Source of the DNA: Maea johnstoni
Taxonomy: Eukaryota > Annelida > Polychaeta > Spionida > Magelonidae
NCBI GenBank assembly: GCA_963942565.1
Contig: OZ012700.1
Span: 18,703,289 to 18,767,288, forward strand
Direction of reading: 5' to 3'
Length of the DNA stretch: 64,000 nt
Shown: in pieces, positions 55,560 through 64,000 of the stretch
Position numbering within the stretch: the stretch's first letter is position 1
How the letters are laid out: each line of letters starts with the position of its first letter
Position numbers and translations under genes: made by a program
The notes under the pieces: model-generated
Told to the model about the DNA's origin: nothing
What the model saw: the letters and a program-made list of their open reading frames with translations, nothing else
The model's database searches: none

Positions 55560-56655
55560 TGTTTTATTTCGCAAAAAGTTCATGCATGGAAATTGTATAT
55601 CTTCGTTCTGACTGGTTTGTGTAGTCGTAAAAAAAGTTACAGTCTTGAGTCTATTTGTTATGAAAACAACATGTTTTCATATGTTATGGGCTGTGGTCAT
55701 CTGGGACTGGTGGCGGTGTCACGAGTTGTCTGGCCGGTTTGTTTACCCTTGTCAGCTGACCGACAATTGCTATGAATACAAGGGCAGCTACCCAAGGGGC
55801 TATATCTGTAGCCTATATAAGTGAGCAAGTTGCCTGTATTCTGGTTACTGGTAGATTTATTTTTTACTAGCCATATTTTTTACTAGCTTTTTGTATTGAT
55901 CGGATACATCCATTTTTTAAAGAAATTTTAGTCATACCCTTTTAAAACAATCGGAACACATCATCTTAGATGAAGAAAAGAATGTATACGTAGCGAGAGA
56001 CCAATTACTATTTGCACTTGAGTGAAGGGCTGAACATGCCATGGGTCTCTGATCTGGCATCAGCGTGAGGTCACAAAGTAACAAGTACCAATCAGGGATC
56101 TGGTATCATTTACATTACAGAGAAACCTGTGTGCCAGCAATGCACAGAGCACAACTTTTGAGGTTAGTCTGTTCAGGTTGACTGGCTGGTTTCATATCCA
56201 CTTGTTTTCATTAATCTAGGATTTCATGGCGAAAACCTCAAACAGAGGGCTCTTTGGAGATTTTCTCAAGACTAGCTTCTTATTTTTAAATATTGAAGGA
56301 TTCCTTGGGGTACCAATACAGTAGTGTTGGGACGATCATAGATTATAATCGATAATCAATCGTTTACCTCTCTGATTCTGATTAATCGATTACAAAAAAC
56401 CTTGTTGCCCAAGGTTCTACTGGTATGGAAAGTTGAAAATTATCAACTTACAAATACATGGGTGTCATATATTCTGAATTATGAAAATATAATGAAAATT
56501 CACAATATTTAGTGTTCTGCAGATCTATATACAGTATTAAATTCTATGCTGCCAAGATTTTTAGTTTTATAAATGGTTTGCCATGCATACATGTACCAAC
56601 TTTTTCTTGAACAATCAAAAGCTGAGTTCAACTTGCTCTGCCTTACATGTATATA
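55560..56655. other. Intergenic or intronic DNA with a hAT left end
   Basis: A hAT-like tip TAGTGTTGGGACGATCATAG starts near 56326, followed by ATCGATAATC palindromes, but no matching right end is clear. Nothing else is recognised. Confidence 0.45.
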
Positions 56656-56656
56656 T

Positions 56657-57012
56657 CAGGGCTCGACATTAGTGCTTGCCCCCATTGCCCTGGGCAAGTA
56701 GAATTTGTAAATTATAGCTGAAGGGCAAGTGAAAACTGTATCTTGCTTGCCCCATTGGACAAGCATGCTCAGCTGTATGCATTTCAGGTTTACTTTTGAG
56801 AATGTGTGCAAGTTTTGTGGCCTGGCATCCAAGCTTGTCCTGAAAAAATATGCTTTCACATGCCAGCAAAAGTTAATGTCGTGCCCTGTACATATAAAAA
56901 AAAAATGTTTCCGCTCTGAATATTCTTGCTGATGTTTTCTGCTGAGCTTGCTGTCTCGCGGCTGAAACAAAGGACAGCATGTGCAGTCCTCTGATGCAGG
57001 AGATCGAGCCCC
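56657..57012. mobile_element. hAT-type MITE with CAGGGCTCGA ends
   Basis: CAGGGCTCGACATTAGTGCT at the left and GAGATCGAGCCCCTAG at the right. The interior repeats GGGCAAGT/CTTGCCC words. Related ends at 62011-62348 and fragments at 38570, 39180 and 59150. Confidence 0.55.
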
Positions 57013-57361
57013 TAGATACATACAGCAGCTGGTGTCACTAAGTATTTGACACGCAACATGCACATGCACACGTGTGCATGTTTAACCTGTTCATGGCCAG
57101 AGGTAGCCTAGCTACAAGGCTGTACTCCGTTTTTACTTTAAATACTATATATATATAAATGCCTGCACCTATACTACATAGGGACTTGTGGCCTACTGTT
57201 GGCCATTTAGTTCGCACAATTGCCACATGAGGGAGTGTAGTGGAAATAGATGACATTTAAATATGGCCTGGGAGGCAGGCTAAGCCAGAGGTTGTATGGA
57301 AAGTGTCATCTAGATCTATGATACTTTTAAAAATTACTTCAGAATTATGTCATCTATAGGG

Positions 57362-58800
57362 GAAATTAATATGAAATGGTATGAAATGGTATCTCATATT
57401 GGAAGTGATCATCAAAGGTTATCAAAACCCCACTTAAAAACTTATATCTAATGACTTTCAGTTTAAGAGTATGGTCCACACCTAGTGTATATTTAAAGCC
57501 GAAATTTGCAAACCATTTGAAGGAAAGTTTTAAATCAAGTTTAGAGCAATATGTCTTCTTCAGATATTTTTGGAAAAGAGCTTCGGTGAGAAAGATATAA
57601 CCAAAATAGTAAGGCCATTTTTGGGGCACTCCAGCCATGTATAATAGTATACCATAGATCACCTGCCTGGAGGCCCACTCTCTTTCTTTGTCTGTGCCTC
57701 ATGTTAGGCATAGTATAGACTGATAGTAACAGGTACCGGAAACATATATTTCAGAATAAAAGCAGAAATTTGGAAACCATTTAAAGGAAGGTTTCAACTC
57801 AAGTTCAGAGCAATATTTCTTCTTTAGATATTTTTGGAAAAGTGCTTCGGTGAAAAAGATATATCCAAAATATAGTAAGGCCTTTTTTGGGCGCTCCAGC
57901 CTTATGTATGGGTTATATAATTTAGTATATACCATAATCACCTGCCTGCAGGCCCACTCTCTTTCTTTGAGTGTGCATCATGCTAATCATAATATACCTG
58001 AAAGTGCTGAAACATATATTTCAGAATAAAGGCAGAAATTTGGAAACCATTTAAAGGAAAAATTTCAACTCAAGTTCAGAGCAATATTTCTTCTTTAGAT
58101 ATTTTTGGAAAAGTGCTTCGGTGAAAAAGATATATCCAAAATATAGTAAGGCCTTTTTTGGGCGCTCCAGCCTTATGTATGGGTTATATAATCTAGTATA
58201 TACCATAATCACCTGCCTGCAGGCCCACTCTCTTTCTTTGAGTGTGCATCATGCTAATCATAATATATACCTGAAAGTGCTGAAACATATATTTCAGAAT
58301 AAAGGCAGAAATTTGGAAACCATTTAAAGGAAAAATTTCAACTCATGTTCAGAGCAATATTTCTTCTTTAGATATTTTTAGAAAAGTGCTTCGGTGAAAA
58401 ATATATATATATATATCCTTTTTTGGGGCGCTCCAGCCGGTATGGATGTATGGGTTATATGATTTAGTATGTAGTCTATGTACCATAAATTGCTTGCCTG
58501 CAGGCCCACTCTCTTTCTTTGACTGTTCATCATGCTAATCATAATATACCTGAAACATATATTTCAGAATAAAAGCAGAAATTTGGAAACCACTTACAGG
58601 AAATTTTTTAACTCAAGTTCAGAGCAAAATTTCTTCTTTAGATTTTTTCAGAAAAGTTCTTCGGTGAGAAAGATATAACCAAAATAGTAAGGCCATTTTT
58701 GGGCACTCCAGCCATGTATGGGTTATATACTAGTATATGATTTAGTATAACATGAATTACTTGCCTGCAGGCCCACTCTCTTTCTCTGTCTGTGGCTCAT
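57362..58800. repeat. Satellite-like array: five units of 265-275 bp
   Basis: The word CTCCAGCC recurs at 57629, 57894, 58165, 58431 and 58706 (spacing 265, 271, 266, 275). Each unit has CATTTAAAGGAAAAATTTCA, TTCTTCTTTAGATATTTTTG, TGCTTCGGTGA and CAGGCCCACTCTCTTTCTTT. The middle units are the most alike. The AAGGAA...TTAGATATTTTTGG...TTTTGGGC...ATGGGTTA order matches the right half of the TTAA-flanked MITE at 28604-28833. Confidence 0.85.
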
Positions 58801-59470
58801 GCTAGGCATAATACATGTAACTGATAGGGGCAGGTACCTGAGAGCACTCTCAAGGTGTCACCATAATGGGCAGGTAACAATTTTCACTAGATAGGCAGTG
58901 CTTGTTTAAAACTATTCAAAATTTTATGAGCCCCAATGTTTTGCAAACCCTGATATAATTTTGATATATACTGGGTTCTACAATCCATACCCAAAATTCT
59001 CATTTACCCAAAAGGGCTAGTTGGCCTATATTTTACTAGCCCTGCCATTTTCTTGCGCTGGCCTGAGGTAACTTTGATAAATCAAATACTATATAGTAAT
59101 CAAATTGATTGGTATTGATTGTAAACACCAAAATACTAACTACAGGGCTAACCAGTACTAAATGACAAGACTTGACAAGCCCTGACTTTCGTTAGATACT
59201 AGCCCAAGACTACCGTAGCTACAAGGCTCTATATTATTCTGATGTTACTTTATTATATATAAATGCCTGCAGTCCAGCACCTATACTACATAGGGACTTG
59301 TGGGCTACTGATAGCCTTTTAGTAACACAGAATTGCCACACAAGGGGGTTGTTATGGGAATATTCCAACTGTCCTCCTGGTATATACCGCAGTGCCATCT
59401 ATCCACAATGGAGGGTATTTGAATATGGCCTGGGTGTGAGAGTTAGGCTAGCCCCAGACTAGCAGACTTG
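58801..59470. other. Repeat-poor stretch with fragments
   Basis: A segment resembling 57117-57250 (ATAAATGCCTGC...CTATACTACATAGGGACTTG) recurs at about 59250-59310, an older duplication. No gene is seen. Confidence 0.5.
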
Positions 59471-59474
59471 GTTA

Positions 59475-59578
59475 GGCCTAGAAAAAGTGTTTGTTTCTTT
59501 TATATAACGGTCCAAAAAGCTGCCTAAAACAATATGTAAGGGTCGAGTTACAGGAAAGAAAACAACTTGTTTTAGGCC
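59475..59578. mobile_element. PIF/Harbinger-type MITE, family D, short
   Basis: GGCCTAGAAAAAGTGTTTGT and, inverted, GGCCTAAAACAAGTTGTTTT flanked by TTA on both sides (59472-59474, 59579-59581). 104 bp. Confidence 0.75.
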
Positions 59579-59737
59579 TTACTCAAGCTGTGATGGGAGT
59601 TTTATCTATTTTGAAAAAATACAGACTACATTCCCCGTCAGTACATGCAGACTGGCAAATTTATGCTACATAAGAACACATCTTAACAATATTAAGCCCT
59701 TCAGTGGGGCTTGTAGGGATTCAAGTACATCACAGTC

Positions 59738-60038
59738 CATGGTCTTAGCCAGCAGGGTGTCTGGGTGTCTTTTTGGACACCCAAACCCTTAGAAACCACC
59801 CCTCAGGACACCCAAATTATTTTATGAGGAATTTCTTAAGCATATAATTGAATTATTTCCTTGTCATATAATTCCCATGACCTTGTATAAGGATATCATG
59901 CCTTATTTTGATAAATATAAACATGTTTATGGTTGAAATATAAGTATATTGTGGTCCCCCTTAACAATTTGGACACCCAAAATTTTCACAAAAGGCCAAT
60001 TTTAAGCACCCAGTTTCTAATTCCTGGCTAAGACCCTG
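59738..60038 (+). mobile_element. hAT-type MITE, family B
   Basis: CATGGTCTTAGCCAGCAGGG start and CCTGGCTAAGACCCTG end. CATCACA words lie on both sides, a blurred target duplication. Close in sequence to 1744-2058. Confidence 0.8.
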
Positions 60039-60920
60039 CATCACACCCTCCTCTTTGGACCATCAAATGGCCATTAAGTGGTGCGACTGACAAATTTAAG
60101 TGGCAGGACCTGCAGAATCTGGAAGCATTCAGTCCATCATTATGGCAAGAAAAAATAAAAGTAAAACTCCGAAAATGTAAATAGTAAGGTAGAACTTTTA
60201 TTTCTTATTTTGTAAATGCATCGGCTAGAGTAGGAATGGACCTAGATATATTCTCTGTTTTAAAGGTCATTATATATGTCTGGGTAAAAAATAGATGTCA
60301 CAGTGCTCAGATGATTTGGTGTGAATTTCCCAGTTGTCAAGGCCACATCTAACTATGTTTTATGGATTTTATGGAAAAATACAACTTCCAATAACAATAA
60401 ATCCCATAACACAGCAAGTGTCGTGAATAGAAACAGCTTCTAGTAGTATCAAGTTAGCTCATAAAATCAGCGAAACTACTCGAAAAAGTTTGAAGCTAAG
60501 TAAGAACATTTTATTTACACTACAGACACCTCTAAGAAACTGTTGAAAGGCAGTCAACTTTTGATTTAATTTCCAGATTTTTTTTTTTGACGATAATGGA
60601 ATGTGGAGTTATAACAATCAATGTTACCGATTTGGATGCAAGTATCTAAATGAGAAAATTTACTTGGAACACTATCAGCAACACTCCTTCAAATATCTTG
60701 CAAAATAATTTCTTAATTTCAAATTATTCTTAATAGTATCTTGAGTCTAGACGTCAATTTTATGAGGGAGTGTGCTGGTGTTTGTTGTGTAACTATAGTC
60801 ATGGGTTGCCGATGGTAGGCGAAGTCAAACCACGAGGCTAAGAGCTAGTGCTTTGGGTGTTATCTTCACTTTAGCTTGCTGAGAAGACCTTGCAGTCTCT
60901 TACCAAATGCTGCTGAAGTA
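60039..60920. other. Intergenic DNA without recognised features
   Basis: AT-rich; I see no gene, RNA gene or clear repeat. Confidence 0.5.
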
Positions 60921-60929
60921 TGAATTCAG

Positions 60930-61010
60930 CTCAAGGCATGTGAGAAAATTGCCAGTGACTTGGAGTATAAGCTGTGGTTTATGGGTACTTTAAGGTTTCC
61001 TCTAACAAAT
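60930..61010 (+). repeat. SINE fragment of the intron 8 family
   Basis: ATTCAGCTCAAGGCATGTGA, then AAAATTGCCAGTGACTTGGA and a GGTTTCCTCTA tail. It matches the body and tail at 23.4-24.1 kb, including the CAGCTCAAGG word that also ends ZC2HC1A exon 8. Confidence 0.65.
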
Positions 61011-61124
61011 AACGATGATAACTGGTATGCAAAATGATGAAATTCCAAAATTTCCCAACCTCCATAATATTACAGAAAAGTGATGAAATTCCCTAATCGA
61101 AATCCCCCACCTCCATGACCGAGA

Positions 61125-61326
61125 ATCATAATGCTAAGGCTACTTTTGTCCAAAGCACAAGGACACAAAGATTTTTTTAAAACCTAAACCCTGTCATGTT
61201 GGTATTTATTGGATAACTCTCACTGAGTACTCTCAGATGAGTACCCATGTCACAGGGTTTCAGTCATTTTTCAGGTGTTATGCATCATTTTGGCCAAATT
61301 AGCCTGACCAGCAGCATAAGGGTTAA
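61125..61326 (+). mobile_element. TTAA-type MITE, family A
   Basis: TAATGCTAAGGCTACTTTTG at the left, GACCAGCAGCATAAGGGTTAA at the right, GATGAGTACCCATG core. The left tip is decayed. Confidence 0.75.
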
Positions 61327-62010
61327 AATGTGGTCACATCTGACAGCAGTATCATTATTGTGACCTGTCTGATTGATTTTACCATGGTTATCAGCTGTCG
61401 CTAGTTGGGACCAGCTGGGGACCATTTGACGGGAACAGATCCGCATAAACTGTCCTTTATTATATATACTGTACTCAATACTCATCGAATTGAACCTCTA
61501 ACCCTCGGGCTGGTTGCAGGATCTTGGGGTTTGAACTCCTACCTGACCTCATTAGAATGATCCTTTGTAAAACAAATGGGATTTACAAATACAAAAACAC
61601 ATCTAAGCAAATGGTAATCTATTGTTATTTAAATGTTGTACTGTACAGTAGGGAATTCATTTTTGAATGCTAATCCCTGCATACAGCTAAAGGCTTAGAC
61701 TTTCACGACTTGTAATTTTCATTCATCTTTCAAGTAATGTATTTAGATTTCACACTCTTATTCAGAGATCTGATTCTAATTGGAATTACTCAAAGTAAAC
61801 TGCATGATTACAATTCGTAATTAGCTTGAACCAGCTAAGATGCTACCAGATCGAGTCTTTGTTTAATTCATGTCTTAATAATCTGCCTTGAATCTTGATA
61901 TTAAATCTATGGAGCCCTATTAGGATCTTGAGTATGTTAGAGGAATGGGGTTTAGATTGATTAAACCCATCCCTGGCTGGAGATCTAGTGTCGTCTGGAC
62001 CTATGATACC

Positions 62011-62348
62011 AAGGCCGGACATTAAAGGCTGCCCTATATACTGACCCGGACAGGTAAAGATTTTCAAAATAGCTGAAGGGCAGGTAAATATCAGAGTGTG
62101 CATGGCAGGTAAGATTTCATCATATGACTTCAGAGATACTATAACACAAGGGAAATCCAATATTTTTTTCAACAGTTCAGATAAAGCTATACTAGTCAAA
62201 TGGTACAAGTATAGTACATATAGAAAAGTCACTTTCCTGTTCACTATATCACACCTTTTGCAGGGCGGGTCAAAATTTTGTTGGGCAGGTAGAAATTAAA
62301 GTTTACCTGCCCTACCTGCCAGTGGTTCACTGTTAGTGTCGAGCCCTG
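62011..62348. mobile_element. hAT-type MITE with CAGGGCTCGACA end
   Basis: Right end inverted reads CAGGGCTCGACACTAACAGT; left end CAAGGCCGGACATTAAAGGC is a worn counterpart. The interior has CAGGTAAA/TTTACCTG words in both senses. Confidence 0.5.
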
Positions 62349-62820
62349 GGTCATAAGACTGGCTCACCTGAGGAGGGTAGGGTTTTACTCTGCATGGTCT
62401 GCTTCACTTGTTACATCGATGCCAATATGTTGATTGTCTCCCCCGCCACCACATGTTGACCTAGGTTAATGATATGGTCTCCTAGCACTTGCTCTATAAT
62501 ATTGATCCCATTTAATTGTCTCGCCACTGGCCTGGCAATGACACATGTACTGAACAAATGACATGTCTGCGGATTGACCCTTGGAGGCTCTGTAGGAGGC
62601 TATTTCAGTCAGGATAATTTACCTCATGCAGAAGTGAAGAGACCTCCCCCCTCCCCAACACACACACAATTTTCCCGTACTGGTCATAAGACCCCCCTGA
62701 GCATAGGTTCATATTTCACTTAGATAAATACAGGTATATATTTAACGGGTCACCTGAGTTCTAGGATTAAAAGTCCCTGTCTGACTGCTGGTAGAATAGT
62801 GTGCATGTTTAAGGTTACTT
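62349..62820. other. Intergenic DNA without recognised features
   Basis: No gene or clear repeat is seen; a short ACACACAC run lies near 62658. Confidence 0.5.
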
Positions 62821-62821
62821 A

Positions 62822-63108
62822 CATGGTATTCGCCAGCAGGGCGTCTGGGTGTCTTTTTGGACACCCAAACCCTTAAAACGCACCCCTCTGGACACTCAAA
62901 TTATTTTGTGAGGAATTTCTTTAAATGTCAATCTCAAGCATAAAATTGAATTTTTTCATCATATTATTCCCATGCCTTATTTTGATAAATATATACATGT
63001 TTATGGTTGAAATCTGAGTATATTGTGGTCCCCCTTAAAAGTTTGAACGCCCCAAAAATTTTACAATGGCCAATTTTACCCAGTTTCTAATTCCTGGCTA
63101 AGACACTG
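62822..63108 (+). mobile_element. hAT-type MITE, family B, with exact target duplication
   Basis: CATGGTATTCGCCAGCAGGG start and CTGGCTAAGACACTG end, flanked by GTTACTTA at 62814-62821 and 63109-63116. This copy and 1744-2058 establish the 8-bp target size of the family. Confidence 0.85.
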
Positions 63109-63585
63109 GTTACTTACTAATTCTGCCATATACAGGCTTTGTAGGCTGGAGCTAAGTTCCGTCAGGCTATATACAAGGATCTACCAGGTTAAATGCCATG
63201 CAAAATTTGATCTTGGCTGCATCCTTTTTTGGGATTGCCTTGCCATATTTGATTGGAGTTCAACTTCCCCAGCAAAAATCTAAATCTTGGTTTTAAAAGT
63301 ATTTCTGGAAATTTTGTAAAATAGTTTTGAGGATAATTTTATAATATATACTAGGTGTTCTGGTTATCAACATGTTTAAGGTTTAATTGAGGGTCCATTG
63401 TTTTTTGAGTTGTTCATGCAACATTCTGGTTCATCAAGGGTTGTTTGTTTTGCTTACTGCGGCATGCAAAAACAATAATTGAGGGTAATTGAAATAATTT
63501 AGTCAAGGCTCACAGTCATTATCCTATCATCAGTTAAAAGGTGCAGAAGTTGATAGTTGTAACAGGAACAGTGTCTATTAAAGTG

Positions 63586-63800
63586 CAGGGTGCAACATAG
63601 GTTCCAAAACATTACTTGCCGAACCGGGCAAGCTGCACCTAAAGCATTTCCACTTGCCCTGCCATTCTGTTGAAACAAAGGTGATTCACATTGCGAGGAC
63701 TTTACCCAAAACATTACTCTCTGAGTGGGGCAAGTTATATCTAGGTCTTATTTTGCCTGCCCAACTGCTGTTTTTGCCGAATTCACTTGGAACTAGCAGC
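63586..63800 (+). mobile_element. MITE, family C, right end lost
   Basis: CAGGGTGCAACATAGGTTCC start and GGCAAGCTGC, TTGCCGAATTCACTTGG words as in the other copies. The usual TTATGTTGCA end is missing; sequence past about 63800 is unrelated. Confidence 0.6.
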
Positions 63801-64000
63801 GGGGGGAAGTGGTTTTATTATACCTCAAGTGAAGATCGTAAGCCGTGATTGGCTGACTGACGGTTTTCCAAACCAGCATGTCCACTGAACGGTTGTTATG
63901 TCCCACGGGACGGACGCCTCGCATGCATGTGTGTCCTGCTTGTTGACTGTTTTGGGGTAATTACCAAATCTTCTTCAAACAAACCATCTTCTAGGACATA

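Overview
This is an AT-rich, intron-rich, repeat-laden animal nuclear DNA window. It has long introns, short exons with canonical GT-AG borders, CCAAT and CRE-type promoter motifs, non-LTR retrotransposons, a tRNA-derived SINE and many small inverted-repeat DNA elements. The two host genes have clear vertebrate counterparts, and an intact LINE carries a 2A-like motif of a kind known from LINEs of sea urchin, amphioxus and molluscs. A marine invertebrate, perhaps an invertebrate deuterostome, is my inference; the species cannot be fixed from the sequence.

Layout. (1) 1-4.8 kb is intergenic, with repeats only. (2) 4.8-25.0 kb, plus strand: a ZC2HC1A (FAM164A) orthologue in nine exons, encoding about 424 residues with two C2HC zinc fingers and a conserved C-terminal Cys motif. 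Intron 1 holds a full LINE on the opposite strand (ORF 5787-9389, 1200 aa: 2A motif, PHD finger, endonuclease, reverse transcriptase). (3) 25.0-35.8 kb is 3' flank or 3' UTR, crowded with TTAA-flanked MITEs, a 1-kb foldback element, tandem duplications and long (TA)n tracts. (4) 35.8-50.2 kb, minus strand: a BCLAF1/THRAP3-family SR-rich nuclear protein gene in at least seven exons (about 1036 residues as read), convergent with ZC2HC1A. Its introns carry nested MITEs, and a near-identical 788-bp tandem duplication lies in intron 1. (5) 50.5-53.2 kb: a 5'-truncated LINE, minus strand, split by a 1.7-kb foldback transposon. (6) 53.2-64 kb is repeat-rich, with MITEs, a 270-bp satellite and a candidate promoter with a noncoding first exon near 55.4 kb; no coding gene is recognised.

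The two host genes work separately as far as is known: ZC2HC1A is a conserved zinc-binding protein of poorly known role, and BCLAF1/THRAP3 proteins act in nuclear RNA processing and transcription. The most unusual points are an amplified splice-donor array at the end of ZC2HC1A exon 5, a SINE-like splice donor at exon 8, the 2A-bearing LINE, and two copies of one old element that serve as each other's empty sites for four later insertions. All repeat families were found by eye; copy lists are probably incomplete and ends may be off by several bases.
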